Positions 25,013 through 34,251 of a stretch of 49,757 bases of DNA are shown here, piece after piece; position 1 is the first letter of the stretch, and each line of letters begins with the position of its first letter. Location: assembly GCA_030611085.1 (NCBI GenBank), contig JAUWQI010000008.1:1-49757 (forward strand), in the 5' to 3' direction. Under the pieces are notes generated by a model. It saw nothing but the letters and a program-made list of their open reading frames with translations, did no database searches and was not told the DNA's origin. This DNA is from Dehalococcoidia bacterium. Lineage in GTDB: Bacteria > Chloroflexota > Dehalococcoidia > GIF9 > AB-539-J10. Both the position numbers and the translations under genes were made by a program.

Positions 25013-26101
25013 ATGGAATTTAACATAGCGGTTTTACCCGGTGATGGCGTTGGTCCTGAGGTTATAGCCGAGGCAATTAAAGTTTTGCAAGCTGTGGGTG
25101 AGAAGTTCAGACATAAATTCCAGTTCCATAATGGTCTAATAGGTGGCATCGCCATAGATACCACAGGCACAGCTCTTAGCCAAGATACGCTAAATATGTG
25201 TAAACAGTGTGATGCCGTGCTGCTAGGTGCTGTTGGTGGTCCAAAATGGGATGACCCTCAAGCCAAAATCCACCCTGAAGACGGACTTTTAGCTCTAAGA
25301 AAGGAATTAGGCTTATTTGCTAATTTGCGTCCCGTAAAGGTTTTACCTATGCTGGTTAATTCTACCTCCCTCAAGCCAGAAATAATCGAAGGAGTCGATT
25401 TGGTGATAGTTAGGGAGCTCACTGGCGGACTTTATTTTGGCCAGCCTAAAAGGCAGTGGCAAACTCCAGAGGGGAGGCAGGCTGTTGATACTTTGTCTTA
25501 CTCCGAAGCAGAAATTGAGCGCATATTAAGAGTTGGTTTCGAATTAGCTCGCAATCGCGGCAAAAAATTAACTTCAGTGGACAAGGCTAATGTTCTTCAG
25601 TCATCTCGATTATGGCGGCAAATTGCTATAGAAATTTCTGCTGATTACCCCGATGTCGAGCTGCAGCATATGTTGGTGGATGCCTGTGCTATGCGACTTA
25701 TCCAGCATCCTACCGACTTAGATGTTTTGGTCACGGAAAACATGTTTGGAGACATTCTCACTGATGAAGCATCAATGTTGGCTGGCTCTATGGGCATGTT
25801 ACCCTCGGCTAGCTTGGCTGGAATTCCTGAAGGAAAAACCTTCGGTATGTATGAACCAATCCATGGCAGTGCCCCTCGCCGAGCGGGGCAAAATATGGCT
25901 AACCCCATCGCCACCATCTTAAGTGCTGCCATGATGCTTCGTTATTCCTTTGGATTGGAAATCGAAGCTCAAGCCATAGAAAACACCGTCCTTGCCGTCC
26001 TAGAGCAAGGCTATAGAACTTACGATATAATGTCAGAGGGTAAAACTAGAGTGGGAACGAAAGAGATGGGGGAATTGATTGCTCAAAGAGTAAAAAGTTA
26101 A
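25013..26101 (+). CDS. leuB: 3-isopropylmalate dehydrogenase
   Basis: LeuB oxidises and decarboxylates 3-isopropylmalate to 2-oxoisocaproate with NAD, and can serve the citramalate route as well. The 362 residues start MEFNIAVLPGDGVGPEV at the ATG directly after leuD; an in-frame extension further upstream overlaps leuD and is not used. Motifs: VGGPKWDD, LRKELGLFANLRPVKV with the substrate arginines, ENMFGDILTDEASML with metal-binding acids, and EPIHGSAPRRAGQNMANP for the cofactor. AGGGGAG serves as ribosome-binding site. Complete. Confidence 0.97.
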   Translation: MEFNIAVLPGDGVGPEVIAEAIKVLQAVGEKFRHKFQFHNGLIGGIAIDTTGTALSQDTLNMCKQCDAVLLGAVGGPKWDDPQAKIHPEDGLLALRKELGLFANLRPVKVLPMLVNSTSLKPEIIEGVDLVIVRELTGGLYFGQPKRQWQTPEGRQAVDTLSYSEAEIERILRVGFELARNRGKKLTSVDKANVLQSSRLWRQIAIEISADYPDVELQHMLVDACAMRLIQHPTDLDVLVTENMFGDILTDEASMLAGSMGMLPSASLAGIPEGKTFGMYEPIHGSAPRRAGQNMANPIATILSAAMMLRYSFGLEIEAQAIENTVLAVLEQGYRTYDIMSEGKTRVGTKEMGELIAQRVKS

Positions 26102-26113
26102 GAGAAGCTTTCT

Positions 26114-27712
26114 ATGCTAACAGTATCGCCTTATGACACAACCTTAAGGGACGGCACTCAGCAGGAGGGGATTTCCTTTTCTGTGGAGGACAAGCTGAAG
26201 ATTGCCCAGAAGTTAGACGAGTTAGGCACTGATTTTATCGAGGGTGGTTGGCCCGGCTCTAACCCCAAGGATACTGAGTTCTTTGCCAAAGCACAGGATT
26301 TGAAATTGAATCATGCTATTATCATTGCTTTTGGCAGCACTCGGCGTGCCGGATGTCGTGTTGATGAAGATGATAACCTTCGGGCTCTGCTAGAGGCTAA
26401 AACTGAGGTGGTCACTATTGTAGGCAAAAGTTGGGATAAGCAAGTGACACATGTTCTAGAAACTAGCTTAGAAGAAAACCTTAGTATGATTACAGAGTCC
26501 ATAAGTTACCTCAAATCGAAGGGAGTAAGGGTTTTCTTCGATGCTGAGCACTTTTTTGATGGTTATACGGGGAATCCTGAATATGCACTTGAAGTTGTTA
26601 CTAGTGCTGCTAAAGCTGGTGCCGAATGTGTAATTCTTTGCGATACCAATGGTGGCACTTTGCCTCAGCAAATAGCAGAAGCTATTAAAGCTGTTCGAAA
26701 GGCAACTCCCACTCCTTTAGGCATCCATGCTCATAATGATGCCGAGCTTGCCGTAGCTAACACCTTGGCTGCCGTGCAAGCAGGAGTTACTCAAATCCAA
26801 GGGACGATTAATGGCTATGGTGAGCGCTGTGGCAATGCCAACCTTTGCTCTATCATACCTACCCTGAAACTCAAAATGGGCATTGACTGTATTACTGAGG
26901 AGCAACTGGGTAAGCTTGGCGATGTTTCCCGCTATATATCTGAGCTGGCTAACTTGCCTCATTTCAGCCGATTTCCTTACGTAGGCGCTGATGCCTTTGC
27001 CCACAAAGGTGGAGTCCACGTCTCAGGTCTAATGAGATGGGAGGATAGCTATCAGCACATTGACCCTGAGTTAGTAGGTAATCATCCTCATGTCGTCATT
27101 TCTGAGCTTGCGGGTAAATCAAACATAGTTTATAAAGCAAGAGAACGTGGACTACCTATTCCCAGGGATAGAGAAATCGAAGATGTATTAAAACAAATTA
27201 AGTCGTTAGAAAATCAGGGCTTTCAATATGAAAGCGCTGAGGCATCGTTTGACCTTTTGATTCATCGTGCCCAACCCAACTATCAGCCACCTTTTGAGCT
27301 AGTGGATTTTATGGTCGTGGTGGAGAAACGCCGCCGCCCCCCTAGTAGTGGAAACCAGGAAGAGCCATTGTCAGAAGTCACTATCAAAGTTAAGGTAGGC
27401 GATAAAATAGTACATACTGCTGCTGAAGGCGATGGTCCAGTCAATGCGCTGGACCAAGCTCTGCGTAAGGCCTTACTTCAGTTCTACCCCGATTTGACCG
27501 TCGTGACCCTTACTGATTACAAAGTGCGCATACTTGAGGAAACTGCTGGCACTGCTTCTAATGTGCGAGTGCTCATTGAATCCAGCGATGGGAAAGAGCA
27601 TTGGAGAACTGTAGGCAGCTCAACCAATATTATCGAAGCTAGCTGGTTAGCCTTAGCTGATAGCATAGAATACTGGCTAATAAAGCGAGCTAGGAAAGAG
27701 GAGAGACGATGA
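26114..27712 (+). CDS. cimA: Citramalate synthase
   Basis: CimA condenses pyruvate with acetyl-CoA to (R)-citramalate, the first step of a threonine-independent route to 2-oxobutyrate and isoleucine. The 532 residues begin with [20 protein letters not shown] and [13 protein letters not shown], both typical of CimA and different from Leu[18 protein letters not shown] and the C-terminal regulatory domain (about 390-525) follow. It closes the operon after leuB with an 12-base gap, and shares LeuCDB with the leucine branch. No threonine deaminase gene is seen in the window. Confidence 0.95.
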   Translation: MLTVSPYDTTLRDGTQQEGISFSVEDKLKIAQKLDELGTDFIEGGWPGSNPKDTEFFAKAQDLKLNHAIIIAFGSTRRAGCRVDEDDNLRALLEAKTEVVTIVGKSWDKQVTHVLETSLEENLSMITESISYLKSKGVRVFFDAEHFFDGYTGNPEYALEVVTSAAKAGAECVILCDTNGGTLPQQIAEAIKAVRKATPTPLGIHAHNDAELAVANTLAAVQAGVTQIQGTINGYGERCGNANLCSIIPTLKLKMGIDCITEEQLGKLGDVSRYISELANLPHFSRFPYVGADAFAHKGGVHVSGLMRWEDSYQHIDPELVGNHPHVVISELAGKSNIVYKARERGLPIPRDREIEDVLKQIKSLENQGFQYESAEASFDLLIHRAQPNYQPPFELVDFMVVVEKRRRPPSSGNQEEPLSEVTIKVKVGDKIVHTAAEGDGPVNALDQALRKALLQFYPDLTVVTLTDYKVRILEETAGTASNVRVLIESSDGKEHWRTVGSSTNIIEASWLALADSIEYWLIKRARKEERR

Positions 27713-27713
27713 G

Positions 27714-27759
27714 CCCTTCACCTAACCCCTCCCTTGAAGGGAGAGGAATAAGGTGAGGG
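27714..27759 (+). terminator. Hairpin after the leu operon (dispersed repeat type)
   Basis: Outer arms CCCTTCACCT and AGGTGAGGG enclose an inner hairpin CCTCCCTTGAAGGGAGAGG. It directly follows the cimA stop and could end the operon transcript, though no long T-run follows. A related but weaker sequence is at 42911-42955, so it may also be a dispersed element. Confidence 0.5.
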
Positions 27760-27833
27760 CGAATGAAATTGCCAAACTCCCCTGGGAAAGGTAAAATACT
27801 CGGAGGTCAAAATTCAAGGTTGTTTAAAGTAAT

Positions 27834-27901
27834 GTAGTTGCCCAATTTATTGGGCGGTTTTGCCTGATTGAATCTTAATGCCTGATAAATCAAGCAACTA
27901 C
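27834..27901. repeat. Palindromic MITE-like repeat, long copy
   Basis: Sixty-eight bases starting GTAGTTGCCCAATTTATTGG and ending CCTGATAAATCAAGCAACTA plus C. It shares both ends and both inner palindromes with 2881-2931, with a different, longer centre (GCGGTTTTGCCTGATTGAAT) and one arm mismatch. Confidence 0.75.
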
Positions 27902-27964
27902 AGAAATTTGAACGAGGAATCGAAATTGAACAGCCTCAAATTGAAATAGGAGGGAATTGATAAC

Positions 27965-28225
27965 TTGAAGTCTTTTGGAGAACTCAGTAAAGAGCAAACA
28001 CAAAGAGAAGGTACCCTTTTATCCCGCTTAATGGGTGAACCTGGAATAGCAGATTTAACCCGCTTTGAAGCTGAATTGACTGAGCGACAAAGCCAAATCT
28101 TATTCGAGATAGCTACAGAGATAGAAGACACTGAGAGTGCACTAAAGCAAACTGAACAACTTACCCAGAGACTTAAGAAACATTTAGTACAGTTGAAAGA
28201 TTTACAACGAGTTCTCTCTAAGTAA
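27965..28225 (+). CDS. Small coiled-coil protein, unknown function
   Basis: An 86-residue protein, almost entirely helical by composition, with heptad-like spacing of hydrophobic residues from about 35 to 84 (EIATEIEDTESALKQTEQLT). I recognise no family. The start is TTG at 27965, about ten bases after GGAGGG. It lies alone between the leu operon and gltX, bordered by repeats on both sides. Absence of a better start and small size keep confidence moderate. Confidence 0.5.
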   Translation: MKSFGELSKEQTQREGTLLSRLMGEPGIADLTRFEAELTERQSQILFEIATEIEDTESALKQTEQLTQRLKKHLVQLKDLQRVLSK

Positions 28226-28250
28226 GAGTGATTAATCGCCATCTATGATA

Positions 28251-28370
28251 AGAGATTGCTTCGCGGAGTTTACCCTGGTGAGCCAAAGCTCTGAACGAAG
28301 TGAAGAGGAGATTCTTCGGCCGCTTTGCTCCCTCAGAATGACAGGAGGCGAAGGGCTCGCAATGACATCC
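28251..28370. repeat. Compound dispersed repeat (TTCTTCGGCC / CAGAATGACA type)
   Basis: Contains GAGCCAAAGCTCTGAACGAA, GATTCTTCGGCCGC, CCTCAGAATGACAGG and, inverted, the TCATTGCGAGC word (GGGCTCGCAATGACAT). Related units lie at 38103-38192 and 42070-42124, and a stub CCTCAGAATGACAAACAGG near 134-152. It fills the space before gltX, which begins 10 bases later. Confidence 0.7.
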
Positions 28371-28380
28371 TATCAACGAA

Positions 28381-29856
28381 ATGCAGCCTGAATTAGAAAC
28401 ACCAGTTAGAGTCCGTTTTGCTCCAAGCCCCACAGGCTATCCCCATTTAGGCAACATTAGAACCGCTCTTTTTAACTGGCTTTTCGCTCGCCATTGGGGT
28501 GGCAAGTTTATCTTGCGTATTGAGGACACAGATGTTACCCGTAAAGTAGAGGGCGCAACGGAAACTATACTGGACAGTCTAAGATGGCTGGGATTAAACT
28601 GGGATGAAGGTCCTTATTTCCAATCACAACGATTACATCTTTATCACGAAGCTGCCGACAAATTGCTTAAAAAAGACCATGCCTATTTATGCTATTGCTC
28701 CCCAGAGCGGCTGGATATAATGCGCCGAGAGCAAATGAAACGAAAACAGCCTCCAAAGTATGATCGCCGTTGCCGCTATCTAAGCCAACAAGAAAAAAAA
28801 CAGCTAGAGACAAGTGGCATTACTCCTGTTGTCCGCTTCAAAACGCCGTTCGAGGGGGAAACTACTTTCCACGACTTGATTCATGGCTCGCTAACTTTCA
28901 AGAACAACACCTTAGATGACTTCATCCTGCTTAAATCTGATGGCTACCCGACATATCACCTGGCCAATGTAGTAGACGACCATTCGATGACTATCTCTCA
29001 CATCCTCAGAGCTGATGAATGGCTCTCCAGCACCCCCCGGCATATGCTGCTATATCAAGCTCTGAATTGGCAACCGCCGCAATTTGCCCACCTACCCATG
29101 ATACTGGGACCCGACCGAGCTAAGCTCTCCAAGAGGCATGGCGCTACCAATATTGCTGATTATCAAAAACAAGGCTATCTCCCCGAGGCAATGATTAATT
29201 TCCTGGTACTGCTAGGGTGGTCGCTGGATGACCGAACCGAGTTGCTAAGCCAGGAGGAATTGATAAAGCATTTTTCCCTAGAAAGAGTAAGCAAAACAGC
29301 AGCCATTTTTAATAAAGATAAGCTGGAATGGGTGAATGGAGTTTACCTGCGCAAGCTAAGCCCGGAGGAATTTGTCCAGCAAGCCATGCCATTTCTAGAC
29401 AGAGATTTGCCACCTTCAGTAAAACGCCCACTGGATAGTGGTTACACTCACCAAGTTATGCCCCCAATTCAAGAGCGGGCTAAAACCTTAGCCGAGGTCT
29501 CTCAACTTTCTGACTTTTTCTTCCTCGACGAGCTACAATACGATACACAACTGCTCCTAAGCAAAAGCATAGAGCCTACCCAGGCTACCCAAATTATCCA
29601 AGTCGCTCTGCAGAGACTAGAAGCAGTAAAACTTTGGAACACTACCTCGCTTGAAGACATACTCCGCCCCCTGGCTGCAGAATTAAACTTAAGCACAGGA
29701 AAATTCTTCGGCTTACTAAGAGTAGCCATTACTGGACGCACTGCAGCGCCACCCTTGTTTCAAACCATGGCAGTATTGGGAAAGGAGAGATGCCTGAAAC
29801 GACTCAGTGAAGCTTTGCAAAGGCTATGCAGTTTCAACCAAAATAGCAAAACCTAA
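28381..29856 (+). CDS. gltX: Glutamyl-tRNA synthetase
   Basis: GltX charges tRNA-Glu, and probably also tRNA-Gln in an organism that uses GatCAB. The 491 residues are of normal length. The class I signatures are FAPSPTGYPHLGNIRTALFN, with HLGN at 22-25 in the HIGH position, and KLSKRHG near residue 247 in the KMSKS position. FILRIEDTD and the C-terminal anticodon-binding helices are present. The zinc-type cysteine pattern near LCYCSPE is partly seen. The start ATG lies just after a dispersed repeat, with a poor ribosome-binding site. Confidence 0.95.
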   Translation: MQPELETPVRVRFAPSPTGYPHLGNIRTALFNWLFARHWGGKFILRIEDTDVTRKVEGATETILDSLRWLGLNWDEGPYFQSQRLHLYHEAADKLLKKDHAYLCYCSPERLDIMRREQMKRKQPPKYDRRCRYLSQQEKKQLETSGITPVVRFKTPFEGETTFHDLIHGSLTFKNNTLDDFILLKSDGYPTYHLANVVDDHSMTISHILRADEWLSSTPRHMLLYQALNWQPPQFAHLPMILGPDRAKLSKRHGATNIADYQKQGYLPEAMINFLVLLGWSLDDRTELLSQEELIKHFSLERVSKTAAIFNKDKLEWVNGVYLRKLSPEEFVQQAMPFLDRDLPPSVKRPLDSGYTHQVMPPIQERAKTLAEVSQLSDFFFLDELQYDTQLLLSKSIEPTQATQIIQVALQRLEAVKLWNTTSLEDILRPLAAELNLSTGKFFGLLRVAITGRTAAPPLFQTMAVLGKERCLKRLSEALQRLCSFNQNSKT

Positions 29857-29875
29857 AACATTGTATCCTAAAGAT

Positions 29876-29905
29876 TTGGCAAACTGAGTGAGCATATTAT
29901 ATAAT
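29876..29905 (+). promoter_or_regulatory. Sigma70-type promoter for the acyl-CoA dehydrogenase pair
   Basis: TTGGCA (29876-29881), an 18-base spacer, then a perfect TATAAT (29900-29905). The start of transcription would be near 29912, about 32 bases before the first gene. Confidence 0.65.
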
Positions 29906-29943
29906 GATATGGATTTTTGATTTAGCAACTTAAAGGAGGGAAT

Positions 29944-31098
29944 ATGGATTTTGGATTCTCACCAGAGCAAGAAAAGTTTAGGCAAGAAATTCATGAATTC
30001 CTGGAGAATGATGCCGATGCAAAAGGGGCAAAAGAGGAATGGGCAGCTGGTAATGGTTACGGCCCCCACACTTGGGTAATTATGAAAAAGCTCGGAGCAA
30101 GGGGTTGGCTTACTCCAGCCTGGCCCAAGGAATATGGGGGGCTGGGACTTCCCGCCATGTATCGCGCTCTTGCTATGGAGGAAATGGATTACTTCACAGG
30201 ACGAGGTAGCCGAGGAGTTCTTTGTGGGATAGGGATGACGGGAACTGTCCTCTTAGGTCACGGAAGCGAAGAACAAAAACGAGAATATCTCCTGAGGATA
30301 TCTAGAGGGGAGATAGACTTTGCCCTGGGCTACACTGAGCCCGAGGCTGGCTCTGACCTGGCTAACTTATCAATAAAAGCTGAGGATAAGGGAGATTACT
30401 TCCTGGTGAACGGTCAGAAAATGTTCAATACAGCTTGCCATTACGCCCAATACCATTGGCTAGGAGCTAGAACTCAAGTTGTCGAACCAAAGTATAAAGG
30501 AATCTCACTATTTATAGTTGACTTAAAGACGCCAGGCATAACTATTATTCCTATTCAGGCATTGGGTTTTAAAACAAATCAAATCTTTTATGATAATGTC
30601 AAAGTTCCTAAGAATTGTCTCGTTGGAGAGCTAAATCGTGGCTTTTACTACATAATGGAAGCTTTAGACCATGAAAGGACTTACACTACTAGTAGGCTTA
30701 ACGGCGAGTTGGAAAAATTAATACAATATGCGAAAACCAGTGGTAAGAGTAAAGACCCTATTATCCGCCAGAAGCTAGCTCAACTCAGCACAGAAATGGA
30801 GATAGCAAAGCTCTTTGCTTTACGGATACCCTGGATGCTCGATAGAGGAATGCGTCCCACCCCTGAAGCAGCCATACTTAAAGTTTTCTATGCTGAGCTA
30901 CAACAGCGCGTAATAAATACTGCTCAACAAATTCTCAGTCCCTACGGTCAGCTTAAAAAAGATTCTAAATGGGCTCAATTAGATGGGGAATTTGAGCTCG
31001 AGTATACAGCTTCCTTGGAGGGCATTATTACACGTGGAACATGTGAAGTAATGAGAAACATTATAGCTCTAAGAAAGTTGGGGCTTCCTGCACGATAA
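29944..31098 (+). CDS. Acyl-CoA dehydrogenase 1
   Basis: A 384-residue FAD enzyme of the acyl-CoA dehydrogenase family that would make a 2,3-double bond in an acyl-CoA and pass electrons to ETF. Family marks are MDFGFSPEQEKFRQEIHEFL, the FAD-binding FALGYTEPEAGSDLANLSIK, and the C-terminal SLEGIITRGTCEVMRNIIAL. In that last motif the glutamate that precedes Gly-Thr in many short- and medium-chain enzymes (YEGT) is an arginine, so the catalytic base may lie elsewhere. GGAGGG precedes the ATG. It forms an operon with the next gene. Confidence 0.92.
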   Translation: MDFGFSPEQEKFRQEIHEFLENDADAKGAKEEWAAGNGYGPHTWVIMKKLGARGWLTPAWPKEYGGLGLPAMYRALAMEEMDYFTGRGSRGVLCGIGMTGTVLLGHGSEEQKREYLLRISRGEIDFALGYTEPEAGSDLANLSIKAEDKGDYFLVNGQKMFNTACHYAQYHWLGARTQVVEPKYKGISLFIVDLKTPGITIIPIQALGFKTNQIFYDNVKVPKNCLVGELNRGFYYIMEALDHERTYTTSRLNGELEKLIQYAKTSGKSKDPIIRQKLAQLSTEMEIAKLFALRIPWMLDRGMRPTPEAAILKVFYAELQQRVINTAQQILSPYGQLKKDSKWAQLDGEFELEYTASLEGIITRGTCEVMRNIIALRKLGLPAR

Positions 31099-31125
31099 GA
31101 AGCTTTTCACCCACAAGGAGGGAAA

Positions 31126-32241
31126 ATGGATTTTAGTTTTAATGAAGAACAGGAGATGCTACGAAAGTCAGCCAGGCAATTCTTGGAGGATGAGTGCCCC
31201 AAAAAGTTCGTCCGAGACATGGAGGAAGATGAAAAGGGATATTCTCCAGAGCTTTGGAAGAGGATGGCTGAATTAGGATGGATGGGACTGCTTCTTCCTG
31301 AGGAATATGGTGGGCTGGGAGGCAACTTCCTAGACTTAACTGCTTTGCTTGAAGAGATGGGAAGAGCTTTGCTGCCAGGCCCTTTTCTCCCTACCACAGT
31401 TTACTCTAGCTTGCCTATTCTGCACTACGGAACAGAAGAACAAAAAAGGGAATTCTTGCCTAAAATAGCAGAAGGGAAGCTTATCATGACTTTAGCCATT
31501 ACTGAGCCCAGTGGACGCTTTGACGAAGCTGGCATAGAAACTAAAGCAATTAGAAGTAATAATGACTACCTTATAACCGGAACTAAGCTACTTGTCCCCG
31601 ATGCTCATATTGCCGATTGGTTTCTCTGCGCAGCCAAAGAAGGCGAAGGAATAACTCTCTTTCTAATCGATGCCAAGACCCCAGGAATAAATTGTACCTT
31701 GCTAAAAACCCTTGCCGCAGATAAGCAGTGCGAAGTTATTTTGGACAACGCAAAAGTTCCAGCAAGGAATATTTTGGGCAAATCAGGAGCAGGGTGGGAG
31801 ATAGCAAGTAAAATAGAACAGTGGGGAGCTATAGCTCAATGTGCCTTAATCTCAGGTTGTTTGCAACAAGTCCTAGAGATGACAGTTGATTATACTAAGG
31901 AGAGGATGCAATTTGGCAAACTGATTGGCAGTTTTCAAGCTATCCAGCACCAATGCGCCGATATGGCTATAGATGTTGATGCTGTTAAATTCATAACTTA
32001 TGAAGCGGCTTGGAAACTAAGCCAAAAACTACCCGCAACCATAGAAGTCTCAAGGGCAAAGGCTTGGACAAGCGATGCTTCAAGAAGAGTTTGCCTCACA
32101 GGACATAGAATCCACGGCGGCCTAGGATTAACGGAAGACCATGATATGCAGCTTTACTTCCGGAGGGCTAAGGCTATGGAACTTGCTTTTGGTGATGGAG
32201 ATTTTCACAGGGAAATTGTCGCCAAGGAATTAGGACTCTAG
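31126..32241 (+). CDS. Acyl-CoA dehydrogenase 2
   Basis: A 371-residue acyl-CoA dehydrogenase homologue, 27 bases downstream of the first. It starts MDFSFNEEQEMLRKSARQFL and contains LLLPEEYGGLGGNFLDLTAL, the flavin-site area TLAITEPSGRFDEAG and a C-terminal RIHGGLGLTEDHDMQLYFRR. The TEPSGR segment differs from the usual TEP-x-AGSD, as is typical of partner subunits of two-gene acyl-CoA dehydrogenases. The two may form a heteromeric enzyme for an unusual substrate; this is inference from the pairing. Ends in a double TAG. Confidence 0.9.
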   Translation: MDFSFNEEQEMLRKSARQFLEDECPKKFVRDMEEDEKGYSPELWKRMAELGWMGLLLPEEYGGLGGNFLDLTALLEEMGRALLPGPFLPTTVYSSLPILHYGTEEQKREFLPKIAEGKLIMTLAITEPSGRFDEAGIETKAIRSNNDYLITGTKLLVPDAHIADWFLCAAKEGEGITLFLIDAKTPGINCTLLKTLAADKQCEVILDNAKVPARNILGKSGAGWEIASKIEQWGAIAQCALISGCLQQVLEMTVDYTKERMQFGKLIGSFQAIQHQCADMAIDVDAVKFITYEAAWKLSQKLPATIEVSRAKAWTSDASRRVCLTGHRIHGGLGLTEDHDMQLYFRRAKAMELAFGDGDFHREIVAKELGL

Positions 32242-32295
32242 TAGATGCACCGAGTACAGTTTTAGTTATTCTAATTGAACTAAGATGGAAAGCCA

Positions 32296-32322
32296 TTGAC
32301 AGTAATGGGATTTTGTTATAAT
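32296..32322 (+). promoter_or_regulatory. Probable promoter for etfBA
   Basis: A perfect TTGACA (32296-32301) and a perfect TATAAT (32317-32322) lie only 15 bases apart, shorter than the usual 17. TAATCT two bases further gives a 17-base spacer. Either would drive the etfBA pair starting at 32360. Confidence 0.55.
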
Positions 32323-32359
32323 CTTTCTAGTTGGAAATTTATATTAAGGAGGTTAGAGA

Positions 32360-33160
32360 ATGCCAATTAATATGATTGTTTGCTGCAAGCAGGTGCCCGA
32401 CCCTGAGGCGCCACCGGCGGTGTTTAAGGTTGCCGGTAACAAAATGACCTTGCCAGCAGATGTAAAACCTGTAATTAGCCCTTACGATGAAAATGCTCTA
32501 GAAGCTGCCCTAAGGATTAAAGAAAAAACAGGGGGTAAGATCACGGCACTGAGCCTGGGTAATAAGTTAGTCCGTGATGTGATTAAGAAATCTTTAGCTG
32601 TAGGTGCTGACGAGCTTATCCTTCTCGAGGATGAAGCCTTCGAGGAAAGTGATAGCTGGTCAACTGCTTACGCTTTAGCCACAGCGATAAAGAAGATAGG
32701 CCAATACGACCTTATTTTCTGTGGCAGGCAAGCTGCTGACTGGGATGCGGGCCAAACTGGCTTAGGCATTGCCGAAATCCTGGGAATTCCCGCTGTAAGC
32801 GTGGCTCGAAAAGTAGAAGTTACTGATGGAAAGGTAAGGATTGAGCAAGTTATCCCTGATGGCTACGAAATTGTTGAGGTGGCACTCCCTACCTTAATTA
32901 CAGTGACCAGTGAGCTGGGCGATCTTCGTTATGCTGCTCTTAAAGGAATTATGGCAGCAGCCAAAAAGCAACCTACTGTGTGGAAACCTGCCGATATCGG
33001 ACTCGAACCGTCACAAGTCGGCGCTGCTGGGAGACACAGTAAGCTAAATAAGCTCTTCCAGCCAGTCAAGGAAGCCAAATGTGAAATAATCGAAGGAGAC
33101 AGTCCCGAAGAGGCAGGCGCTAACCTAGCTGTCAAGCTCAGGGAAGCAAAATTATTGTAA
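32360..33160 (+). CDS. etfB: Electron transfer flavoprotein beta subunit
   Basis: EtfB and EtfA take electrons from acyl-CoA dehydrogenases. The 266-residue protein opens MPINMIVCCKQVPDPEAPPA and shows the beta-subunit features YDENALEAALRIKEK and CGRQAADWDAGQTG, the AMP-binding area. The C-terminal arm is complete. AAGGAGG lies upstream. It is directly followed by etfA after 17 bases and follows the two acyl-CoA dehydrogenase genes, which are the likely electron donors. Confidence 0.95.
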   Translation: MPINMIVCCKQVPDPEAPPAVFKVAGNKMTLPADVKPVISPYDENALEAALRIKEKTGGKITALSLGNKLVRDVIKKSLAVGADELILLEDEAFEESDSWSTAYALATAIKKIGQYDLIFCGRQAADWDAGQTGLGIAEILGIPAVSVARKVEVTDGKVRIEQVIPDGYEIVEVALPTLITVTSELGDLRYAALKGIMAAAKKQPTVWKPADIGLEPSQVGAAGRHSKLNKLFQPVKEAKCEIIEGDSPEEAGANLAVKLREAKLL

Positions 33161-33177
33161 AGTTAAGGAGGTAATAA

Positions 33178-34179
33178 ATGGCTGAAAATAAAGGTATATT
33201 AGTTTACGGTGAATTAGCGGGTGGGAAGTTAGCTTCTATTACCACTGAATTACTAGGATGCGGTAGGAAACTAGCCGACGATCTAAAGGAAGACCTATCT
33301 TGCTTATTGGTCAGTGATACTGTTGGTGAAGCCTCTAAAGAAGCAATTGCTTTCGGAGCGGATAGAGTTTATACAGTAGAGGATGCATCACTCAAACAAT
33401 ATCAAGCAGACTCTTATATGCAGGTTGCAGAAAAACTAGCTAAAGAGCTTTCACCTCGAGCTATACTCATGGGGCAAACATCTATAGGCCGTGATTTAGC
33501 TCCCCGCCTTGCCTTCAGGCTAGGAGTTGATTTGGCAACGGATTGCCTCGAGCTAAGCATAGACCCAGAGGCAAAGCTGCTGATGCGAACGCGACCTGTC
33601 TACGGAGGCAACGCCCAAGCTACATTCAGCAGTGAGCTTATGCCCCAAATAACTACTGTTAGAACAAAGGCAATGTCGCCAATGGAGCGAGATGACTCAA
33701 GAAAAGGAGAGGTCATCCCCACTAAGGTTGAAATAGATGCGTCAAAGATAAGGACAAAGATAGTAGAGACGATAAAGGAAGAGGTAGCCGGTATCAAGCT
33801 CGAGGATGCGCCTGTAATAGTAACTGGCGGCAGAGGTGTTGGCGGACCTGAGCCCTTCAAGACAACACTAAAGGAACTGGCTGATATACTGCATGGTGCG
33901 GTGGGAGCTACGCGTCCCCCTGCTGACAATGGTTGGGTACCATCGGCAATGCACATTGGCCTTACCGGTAAAATTGTTGCCCCCGATATTTACATTGCTG
34001 TAGCTGTATCAGGTGCTAGCCAGCATGTAGCTGGTTGCTCCGGCTCCAAGAACATCATAGCCATTAATAAGGACCCTGAGGCAAACATATTCAAGGAGGC
34101 AAAATTCGGGGTGGTCGGCAAATATGAGGAAGTGGTACCTGCTTTTACTAACAAGCTAAAGGAAATACTGGCGGGCTAA
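33178..34179 (+). CDS. etfA: Electron transfer flavoprotein alpha subunit
   Basis: The 333-residue alpha subunit carries the FAD domain near its C-terminus: VTGGRGVGGPEPFKTTLKEL, then GAVGATRPPADNGWVPSAMH, GLTGKIVAPDIYIAVAVSGA and SQHVAGCSGSKNIIAINKDP. The FAD-binding motifs are intact and there is no ferredoxin-like extension, so it is not clearly of the electron-bifurcating type. It ends 20 bases before a hairpin shared with the convergent EF-G-like gene. Confidence 0.96.
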   Translation: MAENKGILVYGELAGGKLASITTELLGCGRKLADDLKEDLSCLLVSDTVGEASKEAIAFGADRVYTVEDASLKQYQADSYMQVAEKLAKELSPRAILMGQTSIGRDLAPRLAFRLGVDLATDCLELSIDPEAKLLMRTRPVYGGNAQATFSSELMPQITTVRTKAMSPMERDDSRKGEVIPTKVEIDASKIRTKIVETIKEEVAGIKLEDAPVIVTGGRGVGGPEPFKTTLKELADILHGAVGATRPPADNGWVPSAMHIGLTGKIVAPDIYIAVAVSGASQHVAGCSGSKNIIAINKDPEANIFKEAKFGVVGKYEEVVPAFTNKLKEILAG

Positions 34180-34198
34180 AAAGCCTTGTGCCAAAATT

Positions 34199-34250
34199 GA
34201 CCCTCACCTTTATTTTACCTGTCTTTTCAGTGAGAGCTAAGGTGAGGGTC
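34199..34250. terminator. Bidirectional hairpin between convergent genes
   Basis: A perfect 12-base inverted repeat, GACCCTCACCTT and AAGGTGAGGGTC, around a 28-base centre, lies between the etfA stop and the EF-G-like stop. On the minus strand TTTT follows the stem, so termination is likelier in that direction. Confidence 0.6.
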
Positions 34251-34251
34251 A

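Noticed and set aside
27965-28225. Toxin-antitoxin or phage-related function for the 86-residue protein
   Set aside because: It has only generic coiled-coil character, with no partner gene or recognisable motif.
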